Source: Bradyrhizobium icense
GTDB lineage: Bacteria > Pseudomonadota > Alphaproteobacteria > Rhizobiales > Xanthobacteraceae
DNA length: 64,000 nucleotides
Direction: 5' to 3'
NCBI RefSeq assembly: GCF_001693385.1
Contig: NZ_CP016428.1
Location: forward strand, 7,802,001-7,866,000
The first letter of the stretch is position 1; every line of letters begins with the position of its first letter. Below, piece after piece: positions 8,324 through 17,223 of the stretch. The notes beneath the pieces are model-generated. The model was not told where the DNA came from. It worked only from the letters and a program-made list of their open reading frames with translations, and did not search any database. The translations under genes were made by a program, and so were the position numbers.

Positions 8324-9085
8324 CTAATTCTGCTGCGCCTGATCGAGGCGGGCCGCATCGAGCACGAATTTCGACAGCGCGCGGCCGAGGCAGGCATGAA
8401 CCCTTTTGGCCATGTCGGTGCCATGAAAGGTACTGAACAGATTGAAATCTCCGGCGTCGTTCCAGTGGCGCATGATGGCGAACCGATCGAACAGCGGAAC
8501 ATTATGCTGCTGCGCCACCACGCGCATATTATCTAGGTATGGCGGCGCCGAAATCATCGTTTCGGTGCGGGGGCTGTATTGCAGATTGACCAAAACCACG
8601 TCGGTTCCCGCATTTTGCAGCGCAGCAACCCCCTCGTCGACGGCGCCGCGAAAGTCGTCGGGATCGACAGACCGCATAGCGTCGACGGTTCCCGTCTGCC
8701 AGATGACCAAAGTAGGCCGTTTTGCTTCCACCAGCTTAACGAGGCTGGGGTCCACCTCCTCGGCGGTCTTGCCGGTCTGTAGTTCTACGGAGAGATTGAC
8801 TGGGATCGAGGGCAGTTTCTCCTTCAGTGCCGCCTGCAGCCTGGCCGGGTAGGCGCTGTTTTCGGAGGAAAGGATGGTCGATGAGCGGCTCCCCACCACC
8901 AGCACGGTCAGCGGCCGGGCGTTCCTGACGGCCTCGGCCACCTTCGGAAGCGTGCCCTCGGTGGAGAGGAGATAGGGGGGAACTTGACAGGCCTGGGGGG
9001 CCGCATCCTGGGCACGAGCCAAACCGGCGGCTGCAAGACCCGCAAACAGTGTCAGGACCAGCACAGCTCCCGAGCCGCGCCTCAT
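8324..9085 (-). CDS. SGNH hydrolase-like protein, exported, catalytic block altered
   Basis: A 253-residue protein with a clear signal peptide (MRRGSGAVLVLTLFAGLAAAGLARAQ). It is a paralog of the neighbouring SGNH gene: VLVVGSRSSTILSSENSAYPARLQ aligns with the GSSSTQGYG block, and VIWQTGTVDAMRSVDPDDFR with VIWQVGTNAVLRNLDPAETA. The C-terminal block reads STFHGTDMAKRVHACLG, where the catalytic Asp of Asp-x-x-His is replaced by Ser. It may therefore be a binding or helper subunit rather than an enzyme. The ATG at 9085 overlaps the OpgC stop (ATGA), indicating translational coupling. Confidence 0.75.
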   Translation of the reverse strand: MRRGSGAVLVLTLFAGLAAAGLARAQDAAPQACQVPPYLLSTEGTLPKVAEAVRNARPLTVLVVGSRSSTILSSENSAYPARLQAALKEKLPSIPVNLSVELQTGKTAEEVDPSLVKLVEAKRPTLVIWQTGTVDAMRSVDPDDFRGAVDEGVAALQNAGTDVVLVNLQYSPRTETMISAPPYLDNMRVVAQQHNVPLFDRFAIMRHWNDAGDFNLFSTFHGTDMAKRVHACLGRALSKFVLDAARLDQAQQN

Positions 9086-10329
9086 GCGCTTCCTCCCGCC
9101 ATGTCGGCGCCGCTGACCACCGTGCTTTTCGTTTTCGAGGCTCCTTTGTCGGCCGAATGCTTGTACCACGAAATCACCCACGCCACGCCCCACATGATGA
9201 GGATTCCGGCAAGACTGACCAGGGCGTGCGCGAGGGCACCCCCGCCAATTTCGGCCAGCACAAAGTGTCCTGCAAAGGCCAGGAAGACGCCGAGACAGAA
9301 TATCTCAAGCGAATGCTGGCCACACAGGATCAACGGTCGCAGCCAGCGCGATTTCAGGCCCGACCAGTTCCTGGGCAGGAAGCGCACGGTAAGCGCCGCC
9401 AGCGCCAGGAAATGGGCAAACCGCAGCACGTCCAGATCGGTCTTGCTGATCGGGTACATCCACTGCTCGATCCGCTTCGGCATCAGGAAGCCGAGTTGCG
9501 GAATGTGCCAGGTCAGCGTGACGAAGAATGCGGCCACCAGATAGGCGATGCAGATCCACATCGTCACCGGCGATGCCAGGATGCGGGACATGCGCTGCGC
9601 CCCGCCCAGCGCGCACCACGCGCCGAACACGAACAGCAACTGCCAGGCAAACGGATTGAAGATCCAGAAGCCGCTCGGATAGGCCGTCAGGTGCCAGTCG
9701 AAGTGCCAGGTCAGCGCGTACAGCAGTACCGACAATGCCAACCCAACATCGGCCCGCCATCTCAGGAGCCACAGGATGATCGGCAGGAAGAGCATCAGCA
9801 CGATGTAGAGCGGCAGCACGTCCATGTTGACGGGCCGGAAGCGCAGCAGCAGCGCCTGCACGATCGTGACATCCGGCTGCTTGAGGAAATCCATGATGCC
9901 CATTTCTTCGCTGTAGAGCGGGTTTTCGAAACGGGTGGCGACGTAGGAGATTTCCGCCAGGAAGATCGTGAACAGGAACACATGGGCGACGTAGATCTGC
10001 CAGACCCGCCGCATGATGCGCGCGGTCGCCACCACGAATCCTGCCTCGAGCATCGCGCGGCCGTAGACGAAGGCGGCGGTGTATCCGGAGATAAAGATGA
10101 AGATTTCGGTGGCGTCGGAAAATCCGTAATTGCGGATCGTGAACCAGGTCAGGATGTTGGTCGGCAGATGGTCGATGAAGATCAGCCACAGCGCCATGCC
10201 GCGAAAAAGGTCGAGCCGCAATTCGCGCTCGCCCGCCACCGGGAGCGCGATCGCCGGCGCGGAAGACGCTGCGGCGGTCTTGGCGTCGCTGCGAGGCGTT
10301 CCGGCGACTGGATCGGCTATGGACGACAT
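9082..10329 (-). CDS. opgC: OpgC family membrane acyltransferase
   Basis: A 415-residue polytopic membrane protein. The motif RELRLDLFRGMALWLIFIDHLPTNILTWFTIRNYGFSDATEIFIFISGYTAAFVYG fits the OpgC family, which adds succinyl groups to osmoregulated periplasmic glucans; about ten membrane segments follow. ATG 10329 is chosen because the protein then begins with a short Ala/Pro-rich cytoplasmic tail. Rhizobia make cyclic beta-glucans, so substitution of such a glucan is plausible. Two SGNH proteins follow in the same operon, giving an acylation-deacylation set. The donor group is not visible from the sequence. Confidence 0.82.
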   Translation of the reverse strand: MSSIADPVAGTPRSDAKTAAASSAPAIALPVAGERELRLDLFRGMALWLIFIDHLPTNILTWFTIRNYGFSDATEIFIFISGYTAAFVYGRAMLEAGFVVATARIMRRVWQIYVAHVFLFTIFLAEISYVATRFENPLYSEEMGIMDFLKQPDVTIVQALLLRFRPVNMDVLPLYIVLMLFLPIILWLLRWRADVGLALSVLLYALTWHFDWHLTAYPSGFWIFNPFAWQLLFVFGAWCALGGAQRMSRILASPVTMWICIAYLVAAFFVTLTWHIPQLGFLMPKRIEQWMYPISKTDLDVLRFAHFLALAALTVRFLPRNWSGLKSRWLRPLILCGQHSLEIFCLGVFLAFAGHFVLAEIGGGALAHALVSLAGILIMWGVAWVISWYKHSADKGASKTKSTVVSGADMAGGSA

Positions 10330-10581
10330 CTGGCACCGTTTGGGCAGTTGAGCACTTACGCGTGCGCTGTCCGGAAAGGATAATATCGGCCCGCAACTTG
10401 CACACCGGATACGCAAGGGATACGCAAAAAGGAAGGTACGGGGCCGGGCAGCGCGACTGCGCTCTAGAATGGAACTATGTTGAAACCGCGATGAAGCAAG
10501 CGGCAACCCGGCGGAGCGGAGATTGGTTCCCCCGGCATTCCCGGCTATGATACGAAACAGGATTCCCGGAAGCTTGCCCGC

Positions 10582-10974
10582 ATGTACCGCGCCGTCACCC
10601 GCCAGATCGAAGTCACTGTCGAACCGAACTTCCTCCCCGAACGCTCGTCGGTCGACAAGGGCCAGTATTTCTGGTCCTACACCATCGTCATTACCAATAC
10701 CGGCGCCGAGACCGTGCAGCTTCGTACCCGGCACTGGATCATCACCGATGCCACCGGTCGCAAGCAGGAAGTCCGCGGCGAAGGCGTGGTCGGCGAACAG
10801 CCAGTTTTGGCGCCGGGCGAACGCTTCGAATATACCTCTGGCGTACCGCTGCCGACCGCGTCGGGCTTCATGACCGGCCGCTATCAGATGGTCAGCGAAA
10901 GCGGCGAGCGTTTCGAGATCGACGTGCCGACGTTCTCGCTGGACAGCCCGGATAATAAGCGGGTGTTGAATTGA
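10582..10974 (+). CDS. apaG: ApaG (DUF525) protein
   Basis: A 130-residue protein of normal ApaG length. The motifs ITNTGAETVQLRTRHWIITD, GEGVVGEQPVLAPGERFEYTSG and GFMTGRYQMV are the conserved core of this fibronectin-like fold. ApaG is linked to Co2+/Mg2+ resistance in enterobacteria and binds nucleotides in other species; its precise role is unsettled. It stands alone, with the divergent OpgC operon upstream and a repeat-rich spacer downstream. No obvious regulatory site is seen in the 250 bases upstream. Confidence 0.93.
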   Translation: MYRAVTRQIEVTVEPNFLPERSSVDKGQYFWSYTIVITNTGAETVQLRTRHWIITDATGRKQEVRGEGVVGEQPVLAPGERFEYTSGVPLPTASGFMTGRYQMVSESGERFEIDVPTFSLDSPDNKRVLN

Positions 10975-11145
10975 CGAGCGCTCGCGCTCGTCATCACCGG
11001 ACTTGACCTGGTGATCCACCCGCCTTCGCGGGTGACGACAGTCCGTGGGTGGACAAAACGAAGCGTGCCCGCCTTCATAAAGCGCGATCGACGAAGAATG
11101 GTGGGCACAGCGCTATCGCGCCTTTGCCCGCCCTACGAACACCGC

Positions 11146-12150
11146 CTACTCCTCCACGCCCGCTTCATGCGGGGTGAACTGGTAGACCGACGAGCAGAAC
11201 TCGCAAGTCACCACTACCTTGTCGTCCTTGACCATCTCGGCGCGGTCCTTCGGCGCGAAGCTCTTCAGCATGGCCGACACCGCCTCGCGCGAGCAGGAGC
11301 ATTGTGCGCGCAAGGTGAGCGGCGAGAACACGCGCACGCCGCGCTCGTGAAACAGGCGGTACAGCAGCCGCTCGCCCGACAGATCGGGATCTATCAACTC
11401 GACGTCCTCGACGGTGCCGATCAGCGATTGACCTTCCACCCATGCGTCGTCTTCCGCCACCTGATGCGCCGCCGCGCCTTCCGGCGCGTCGCCCGGATGC
11501 AGATCGGCCTGCCGCGCCCGCTCGGGCGCCTTCGGCAGGAATTGCAGCAGCATGCCGCCGGCGCGCCAGCGATGCTTGCCGCCGTCGCCGCCGCGCCATT
11601 CCTCGCCGACCGCGAGCCGCACGCGAGTCGGGATCTGCTCGGAGCGCAGGAAATATTCATGCGCGGCATCCTCGAGGCTGCCGCCGTCGAGCGCCACCAG
11701 GCCCTGGTAGCGGCTCATGTCCGCGCCCTGATCGATGGTCATCGCGAGATGGCCTTTGCCGAGCAGGCTGCCTGAATCCTGGCCGCCCTTCAGCCGCTTG
11801 AGGTCGTAGCGCGCATAGGCGCGCAGCCGGTCCGGCGCCTGGAAATCCACGATCAGGAACGACACCGGCCCGTCGGTCTGCGTCTGCAGGATGAAGCGAC
11901 CGTCGAATTTCAGCGCGGAGCCGAGCAGCGTCGCCAGCACGATCGCTTCGCCGAGCAGTTTTCCGACCGGCGCGGGATAATCGTGCTTGGTCAGGATGTC
12001 GTCGAGCGCGGGGCCGAGCCGGGTCAGCCGTCCGCGCAGATCGAGCGAGGCGACCTCGAACGGCAGCACCGCGTCATCGACGGGAACGGACGAGGGCGCG
12101 CGAATGGGCGCCTCGGTCGTGATTTTGATGTCGGGGAAATCTGAAACCAT
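11146..12150 (-). CDS. hslO: redox-regulated molecular chaperone Hsp33
   Basis: A 334-residue cytoplasmic holdase chaperone activated by oxidation. The four zinc-binding cysteines are visible as C-x-C (QCSCSREAV, about residues 282-284) and C-x-x-C (VTCEFCSSVY, about 315-318), the hallmark of Hsp33. The N-terminal domain (YPAPVGKLLGEAIVLATLLGSALKFDGRFILQTQ) is intact. It lies downstream of argD-argF on the same strand, separated by a palindromic repeat element, and may have its own promoter. Confidence 0.95.
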   Translation of the reverse strand: MVSDFPDIKITTEAPIRAPSSVPVDDAVLPFEVASLDLRGRLTRLGPALDDILTKHDYPAPVGKLLGEAIVLATLLGSALKFDGRFILQTQTDGPVSFLIVDFQAPDRLRAYARYDLKRLKGGQDSGSLLGKGHLAMTIDQGADMSRYQGLVALDGGSLEDAAHEYFLRSEQIPTRVRLAVGEEWRGGDGGKHRWRAGGMLLQFLPKAPERARQADLHPGDAPEGAAAHQVAEDDAWVEGQSLIGTVEDVELIDPDLSGERLLYRLFHERGVRVFSPLTLRAQCSCSREAVSAMLKSFAPKDRAEMVKDDKVVVTCEFCSSVYQFTPHEAGVEE

Positions 12151-12216
12151 GGCGCTCTATCTGGGGTCTCGGAATGCAAAACGGAAGGGGTTGAGAGCGG
12201 CGAAACTATCTCCACA

Positions 12217-12338
12217 CGTCGTCCCTGCGAACGCAGGGACCCATAACCACAGGGCGTTGTGAGTTAGGCAAGGCATCAGCCACTGCCTTCAATCATTAGG
12301 GCCGCGGCGTATCGGTCCCTCTTTCCGCAGGGACGACG
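12217..12338. repeat. REP/MITE-like palindromic element (GTCGTCCC family), copy 1
   Basis: Terminal inverted repeats CGTCGTCCCTGCG (12217-12229) and CGCAGGGACGACG (12326-12338) bound a non-coding stretch. The inner left arm continues AACGCAGGGACCCATAACCAC, making a hairpin on its own. Four related copies occur elsewhere in this window, always between genes. Confidence 0.8.
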
Positions 12339-12345
12339 GAGAGCG

Positions 12346-13275
12346 TTACCCCACTTCGTTGAAGCACCAGGCCAGAATGCCCTTCTGCGCATGGAGGCGA
12401 TTTTCGGCTTCGTCGAACACGACCGACTGCGCGCCGTCGATCACTTCATCGGTGACCTCCTCGCCGCGATGGGCGGGCAGGCAGTGCATGAAGATCGCAT
12501 CCGGCTTGGCCAGCGACATCAGCTTCGCATTGACCTGATAGGGCTTGAGCACATTGTGGCGGTGCTCGCCGTCCTTGTCGCCCATCGAGACCCAGGTGTC
12601 GGTGACGACGCAATCGGCGCCGCGGACGGCGGCTTCGGGATCGGTGCCGAGCACGATCGGCGCCTGCGTCGCCTTGATCCAATCCTTCATCGCCTTGTTC
12701 GGCGCGAGCTGCGGCGGGGTCGCGACATTGAGCTTGAACTTGAAACGCTCGGCCGCATGCGCCCAGGACGCCAGCACGTTGTTGTCATCGCCGGTCCAGG
12801 CCACGGTCCTGCCCTCGATCGGCCCGCGATGCTCCTCGAAGGTCATCAGGTCGGCCATCACCTGGCAGGGATGCGAGCGCCGCGTCAGGCCGTTGATCAC
12901 GGGCACGGTGGCATGCGCGGCCAATTCCAAGAGCGCATCGTGGTTGAGGATACGGATCATGATCGCATCGACATAGCGCGACAGCACGCGCGCGGTGTCG
13001 GCAATGGTCTCGCCGCGGCCGAGCTGCATCTCCGCGCCGGTCAGCATGATGGATTCGCCGCCGAGCTGGCGCATGCCGACGTCGAACGACACCCGGGTGC
13101 GGGTCGAGGGGCGTTCGAAGATCATCGCCAGCGTCTTGCCTTCGAGCGGCTTCTTGCCCCTCTCATGCGCTTTCAGCTTCGCCTTCATGGTGGCACTTAA
13201 GGCCAGCATGTTGCGCAATTCATCCAACGGCAGTTCGTTGATGTCGAGGAAGTGACGGACGGACTTGCTCATCAT
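12346..13275 (-). CDS. argF: ornithine carbamoyltransferase
   Basis: A 309-residue transcarbamylase that makes citrulline from ornithine and carbamoyl phosphate in arginine synthesis. The carbamoyl-phosphate loop [21 protein letters not shown] (about residues 53-73), [11 protein letters not shown] and the ornithine-side motif [16 protein letters not shown] are all present. Two consecutive ATG codons occur; the first overlaps the argD stop by four bases, so the genes are translationally coupled as argD-argF. Confidence 0.96.
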   Translation of the reverse strand: MMSKSVRHFLDINELPLDELRNMLALSATMKAKLKAHERGKKPLEGKTLAMIFERPSTRTRVSFDVGMRQLGGESIMLTGAEMQLGRGETIADTARVLSRYVDAIMIRILNHDALLELAAHATVPVINGLTRRSHPCQVMADLMTFEEHRGPIEGRTVAWTGDDNNVLASWAHAAERFKFKLNVATPPQLAPNKAMKDWIKATQAPIVLGTDPEAAVRGADCVVTDTWVSMGDKDGEHRHNVLKPYQVNAKLMSLAKPDAIFMHCLPAHRGEEVTDEVIDGAQSVVFDEAENRLHAQKGILAWCFNEVG

Positions 13276-14480
13276 CCCGCCGCCTTCTTCAACTCGGTGC
13301 TCGACAGTGCGACGCAGGCACGCTCCAGCATCTGGATCGACTCGTCGATCTCGGCCTCGGTCACGATCAAGGGCGCCAGAAACCGCACCACATTGTCGCC
13401 GGCGCCGACCGTCAGCAGCTTCTGGTCACGCAGCGCGTTGACGAGATCGCCCGACGGCACCACGGCCTTGACGCCGACCAAAAGCCCCTCGCCGCGCACT
13501 TCCGAGAGCACGGCGGGATAGCGATCGACCACGGAGGCCAGTTTCTGTTTCAACAGCAGCGACATCTTCTGCACGTGATCGAAGAAGCCGGGCTTCAGCA
13601 TCACGTCGAGCACGGCATTGGCGGCTGCGATCGCCAGCGGATTGCCGCCGAAGGTCGAGCCGTGCGAGCCCGGCGTCATGCCGCTTGCTGCTTCCGCCGC
13701 CGCCAGCACCGCGCCGATCGGGAATCCACCGCCCAGCGCCTTGGCCAGCGACATCACATCCGGCGTCACGCCGACGCGCTTATAGGCGAAGAGATCGCCG
13801 GTTCGGCCCATGCCGGTCTGCACCTCGTCGAATGCGAGCAGGAGGCCGTGCTCGTCGCAGAGCTGGCGCAGCGCCTTGAAGAAAGACTGCGGCGCGGAGC
13901 GCACGCCGCCCTCGCCCTGCACCGGCTCGATCAGGATGCCCGCGGTCTGCGGGCCGATCGCTTTCTTGACCGCTTCGAGATCGCCATGCGGCACCTGGTC
14001 GAAACCGTCCATCGGCGGCCCGAAGCCTTCGAGATATTTGGCGGAGCCGGTGGCTGCGAGCGTGCCCAGGGTGCGGCCGTGGAACGCACCCTCGAAGGTG
14101 ATAAGGCGGTAGCGCTCGGGATGGCCCTTGGAGAACTGATAGCGGCGCACGACCTTGATGACGCCTTCCATCGCCTCCGCGCCGGAATTGCAGAAGAACA
14201 CGAGGTCGGCAAAGCTCTGCTCGCAGAGCCGCGCGGCGAGCTTCTCGCCATCCGGCGACTTGAACAGGTTCGACATGTGCCAGAGTTTCGTCGACTGTTC
14301 CTGCAGCGCCTCGATCAGGTGCGGATGGCAGTGACCCAGCGCATTCACCGCGACGCCCGAGGTGAAGTCGAGATAACGCTCGCCATTGGTGGCGGTCAGC
14401 CAGCAGCCCTCGCCGCGTTCGAAGCCGAGATCGACCCTGGCGAAGACGGGGAGCAGATGCGACGTGGCGCTATTGGTCAT
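13272..14480 (-). CDS. argD: acetylornithine aminotransferase
   Basis: A 402-residue class-III PLP aminotransferase that converts N-acetylglutamate semialdehyde to N-acetylornithine and may also act as succinyldiaminopimelate transaminase. [19 protein letters not shown] and the PLP-lysine region [19 protein letters not shown] (Lys at about residue 255) are present. The ATG at 14480 ([25 protein letters not shown]) matches the usual ArgD start. The upstream leader contains a strong hairpin followed by a T-rich tract on this strand. Confidence 0.95.
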   Translation of the reverse strand: MTNSATSHLLPVFARVDLGFERGEGCWLTATNGERYLDFTSGVAVNALGHCHPHLIEALQEQSTKLWHMSNLFKSPDGEKLAARLCEQSFADLVFFCNSGAEAMEGVIKVVRRYQFSKGHPERYRLITFEGAFHGRTLGTLAATGSAKYLEGFGPPMDGFDQVPHGDLEAVKKAIGPQTAGILIEPVQGEGGVRSAPQSFFKALRQLCDEHGLLLAFDEVQTGMGRTGDLFAYKRVGVTPDVMSLAKALGGGFPIGAVLAAAEAASGMTPGSHGSTFGGNPLAIAAANAVLDVMLKPGFFDHVQKMSLLLKQKLASVVDRYPAVLSEVRGEGLLVGVKAVVPSGDLVNALRDQKLLTVGAGDNVVRFLAPLIVTEAEIDESIQMLERACVALSSTELKKAAG

Positions 14481-14560
14481 GGCAATCACTGAGGTTGAGA
14501 CCTGCCTTGGAGACCTGCCGCGGGCGTGCATTGGCGCGAACGCGGCAACAGCCGGTCTTG

Positions 14561-14596
14561 CGAAAACGAAACGTGCCGCCTCTTAAGGGCGGCACG
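14561..14596 (-). terminator. terminator-like hairpin in the argD leader
   Basis: On the minus strand CGTGCCGCC and GGCGGCACG form a perfect 9-bp stem (14588-14596 with 14572-14580) with a 7-base loop. The T-rich tract TTTCGTTTTCG follows it directly. It lies about 80-115 bases upstream of the argD start codon on the coding strand, so it is either an attenuator or the terminator of a short leader transcript. Confidence 0.6.
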
Positions 14597-14976
14597 TGAG
14601 AAGCATTCTATGTGGGCGGGGGGCGCTGTCAACACGCCACGGAACGGCCCTTCCTGCAGTGCAGGATGCTGAAATCCGTAAGATTGCGGTGTGGTGGAAA
14701 ACACGCAGTGAAATGCCTAGATGTACAGAAGATGTGGACGTTCGAGCCCGGACTCTTGCGCCCGAGTCACGCCATATTGTAGCGTTTGGGCTGTCGGGTA
14801 CGACATCTCGTGCGGCAGTTTCTGATCCCTTAGAGTCCTTTTGTGCAGGCGTAAACGTTCGGCGCGGTTAGCGCGTCCGGCGAGGGCTAAGGGATTCTGA
14901 CCGCAGGGATTTTTAAGACGAATGACTCGCCAGCGCTGCCCCCGATTGGCCGGCGCGATGCGAAGGGAAGATTACG
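14597..14976. other. 380-base gene-free stretch upstream of gcrA with five GANTC sites
   Basis: I see no convincing gene here. Five CcrM methylation motifs (GANTC) lie at 14751, 14764, 14833, 14893 and 14924. By chance one would expect fewer than one in this 180-base span. They probably belong to the gcrA promoter; the divergent argD promoter must lie in the left part. Confidence 0.7.
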
Positions 14977-15486
14977 ATGACCGTTTTGACCTGGTCCGAC
15001 GATCGCGTCGAACAGCTTAAGAAGCTCTGGGAAGCCGGATTGTCGGCGAGCCAGATCGCCGCGGAACTCGGGAATGTGACGCGAAACGCAGTGATCGGCA
15101 AAGTTCACCGGCTGGGCCTGTCCGGCCGCGCCAAGAGCCCCTCCTCGGCCGCCCCGCGGCAGCGCAAGGCACGTCCCGCCCAGCCGATGATGCGGGTAGC
15201 GCGCCCGGTCTCGCGCGGCAACACCGCGCTGGCGCACGCCTTCGAAGTCGAGATGGAGCCGGATCCGATCGCCTTCGACAACGTGGTGCCGATGAGCCAG
15301 CGGCTGTCGCTGCTCGAACTCAACGAGGCCACCTGTCACTGGCCGGTCGGCGATCCCTCGAGTCCGGAATTCTTCTTCTGCGGCGGCAAGGCGCTCACAG
15401 GCCTGCCCTATTGCGCCCACCACTCGCGTATCGCCTACCAGCCCGCCGCCGATCGGCGAAGGCAGCAGCCGAAGCAGACGAGGTAA
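14977..15486 (+). CDS. gcrA: GcrA cell cycle regulator
   Basis: A 169-residue protein with the GcrA helix-turn-helix MTVLTWSDDRVEQLKKLWEAGLSASQIAAELG followed by TRNAVIGKVHRLGLSGR. The C-terminal sigma-factor interaction domain includes CHWPVGDPSSPEFFFCGGKALTGLPYCAHHSRIAY. GcrA works with sigma-70 at promoters carrying methylated GANTC sites and drives S-phase genes in alphaproteobacteria. The cluster of GANTC sites just upstream suggests methylation-dependent control of its own gene, as in Caulobacter. Family call is very firm. Confidence 0.96.
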   Translation: MTVLTWSDDRVEQLKKLWEAGLSASQIAAELGNVTRNAVIGKVHRLGLSGRAKSPSSAAPRQRKARPAQPMMRVARPVSRGNTALAHAFEVEMEPDPIAFDNVVPMSQRLSLLELNEATCHWPVGDPSSPEFFFCGGKALTGLPYCAHHSRIAYQPAADRRRQQPKQTR

Positions 15487-15510
15487 GGGGCGCGCCGTTA
15501 TCTCAACGAT

Positions 15511-15633
15511 GTCGTCCCTGCGAACGCCGGGACCTATAACCACAGGCGCACGTGGTTATGCCTCGCTGAAGCTCCAGCGCATTTCAACAATCGAGATTGG
15601 TGTTTACGAGTCCCCGCGTTTCGCGGGGACGAC
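15511..15633. repeat. REP/MITE-like palindromic element (GTCGTCCC family), copy 2
   Basis: Left arm GTCGTCCCTGCGAACGCCGG (15511-15530) and right arm GCGGGGACGAC ending at 15633 are imperfect inverted repeats. The element lies between the 3' ends of gcrA and phoB and has the same length and the same CTATAACCACAG internal string as its relatives. Confidence 0.75.
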
Positions 15634-15679
15634 GGCTGGGTTCGCCGAGGCTGAGTTCGCCGAGATTGCAGCGGAGCAG

Positions 15680-16384
15680 CTACGGCTCCACCTTCGCAAA
15701 CCGGTCATCCAGCGCGTAGCCTGCGCCGCGAACGGTGCGGATCGGGTCCTGCTCGCGGCCGGGGTTGAGCAGTTTGCGCAGGCGGCCGATGTGGACGTCG
15801 ACGGTGCGCTCGTCGATATAGATGTCGCGGCCCCAGACGCTGTCGAGCAACTGCTCGCGGCTGAAGACGCGGCCGGGATGCTCAAGAAAAAATTCCAGCA
15901 GGCGATACTCGGTCGGGCCGAGATCGATCTGGCGGCCGGAGCGAGCGACGCGACGCTTTTCGCGGTCGAGTTCGATGTCGCCATAGGTCAGCACGGTGGC
16001 GAGCCGCTCGGGGCTGGCCCGGCGCAGCAGGCCCTTCACGCGCGCCAAAAGTTCCGGCACCGAGAACGGCTTGACGATGTAATCGTCGGCGCCGGTCGCA
16101 AGCCCCCGCACGCGCTCACTCTCCTCGCCGCGCGCGGTCAGCATGATGATCGGCAATTGCTTGGTTTCGGGGCGCGCCCTTAAGCGGCGGCACAGTTCGA
16201 TGCCGGAGAGCCCCGGCAGCATCCAGTCGAGCACGACAAGATCGGGCACGCGCTCCTTCAGCCGCGTATCCGCATCGTCGCCGCGGCCGACGGTTTCGAC
16301 CTCATAGCCTTCTGCGTCGAGGTTGTAGCGCAACAGCGTGGTGAGCGCTTCCTCATCCTCGACCACCATAATGCGCGCGCTCAT
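15680..16384 (-). CDS. phoB: phosphate regulon response regulator PhoB
   Basis: A 234-residue OmpR-type regulator. The receiver domain has VVEDEEALTTLLRYNL, the phospho-acceptor Asp in LVVLDWMLPG (about residue 53) and the Lys in DDYIVKPF. The winged helix (EYRLLEFFLEHPGRVFSREQLLDSVWG, then RTVDVHIGRLRKLL) would bind Pho boxes. The ATG at 16384 gives the usual PhoB start MSARIMVVEDEE. It is the last gene of the phoR-pstSCAB-phoU-phoB block, 111 bases after phoU. Confidence 0.95.
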   Translation of the reverse strand: MSARIMVVEDEEALTTLLRYNLDAEGYEVETVGRGDDADTRLKERVPDLVVLDWMLPGLSGIELCRRLRARPETKQLPIIMLTARGEESERVRGLATGADDYIVKPFSVPELLARVKGLLRRASPERLATVLTYGDIELDREKRRVARSGRQIDLGPTEYRLLEFFLEHPGRVFSREQLLDSVWGRDIYIDERTVDVHIGRLRKLLNPGREQDPIRTVRGAGYALDDRFAKVEP

Positions 16385-16495
16385 CCTGCTCTTGCCTCTC
16401 TTGTTTGACGTGTTCTCTGCGCAGATAAGTCTACGCAATCTGCGTAAACTTGATTGCTATGCGAACCGGTTTCCACTTCGCTTGAAAACGCTTTG

Positions 16496-17212
16496 TCAGG
16501 TATTGGGTACGGTCGTGGCAAACGTCGTCATGTCGCCCTTCGGGCGCTTGTCGAGCATCTGCTGTCCCTCGATCATGTAGAACACGGTTTCGGCGATGTT
16601 GGTGGCGTGATCGCCGATCCGCTCGATATTCTTGGCGCAGAACATCAAGTGGATGCAGAACGAGATGTTACGCGGATCTTCCATCATGTAGGTCAGGAGT
16701 TCGCGGAACAGCGAGGTGCAGATGGCATCGACTTCCTCGTCGCCTTTCCACACCGCCATCGCCGCCGGCAGATCGTGCGCCGCATAGGCGTCCAGCACCG
16801 ACTTGACCTGCGACTGCACCAGATCGGTCATGTGTTCCAGGCCGCGCATCAACTTCAGCGGCTGGAAATCGTTCTCCAGCGCGGCGACGCGCTTGCCCAT
16901 GTTCTTGGCGAGGTCGCCGATCCGCTCCAGATCGGTGGCGACCCGCATCGCGCCGACGATTTCGCGCAAATCGATCGCCATCGGCTGGCGGCGGGCGATG
17001 GTCAGCACCGCGCGCTCCTCGATCAGATGCTGCAGGCGGTCGATCTCGACGTCGGTAGCGACGACGCGCTTACCGAGCTCAACGTCGCGGCGAACCAGCG
17101 CGTCGACGGATTCGGTGATCATGCGCTCAGCCAGGCCGCCCATCTCGGCGACCAGACGGGTGAGTTCCTGAAGATCGCTGTCAAACGCCTTGGCGGTATG
17201 TTCGGATGCCAT
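16496..17212 (-). CDS. phoU: phosphate transport regulator PhoU
   Basis: A 238-residue all-helical protein with two PhoU repeats. Metal-binding motifs of the type ExxxD occur in DLERIGDLAKNMGKRV and NIERIGDHATNIAETV. PhoU links the PstSCAB transporter to PhoR and silences the Pho regulon when phosphate is plentiful. The ATG at 17212 is chosen because it has the standard start MASEHTAKAFDSDLQEL. It follows pstB by 11 bases. Confidence 0.95.
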   Translation of the reverse strand: MASEHTAKAFDSDLQELTRLVAEMGGLAERMITESVDALVRRDVELGKRVVATDVEIDRLQHLIEERAVLTIARRQPMAIDLREIVGAMRVATDLERIGDLAKNMGKRVAALENDFQPLKLMRGLEHMTDLVQSQVKSVLDAYAAHDLPAAMAVWKGDEEVDAICTSLFRELLTYMMEDPRNISFCIHLMFCAKNIERIGDHATNIAETVFYMIEGQQMLDKRPKGDMTTFATTVPNT

Positions 17213-17223
17213 GTGTCGTCTCC

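Noticed and set aside
9049..10383. Long open frame on the plus strand through the OpgC/SGNH region (444 codons)
   Set aside because: It is antisense to a clear OpgC membrane protein and a signal-peptide protein, and its translation is a low-complexity mix of Arg, Gln, Asp and His typical of a GC-rich shadow frame.
14596..14871. Short frame upstream of gcrA
   Set aside because: No ribosome site, no recognisable composition, and the stretch is dominated by GANTC sites, better explained as promoter.
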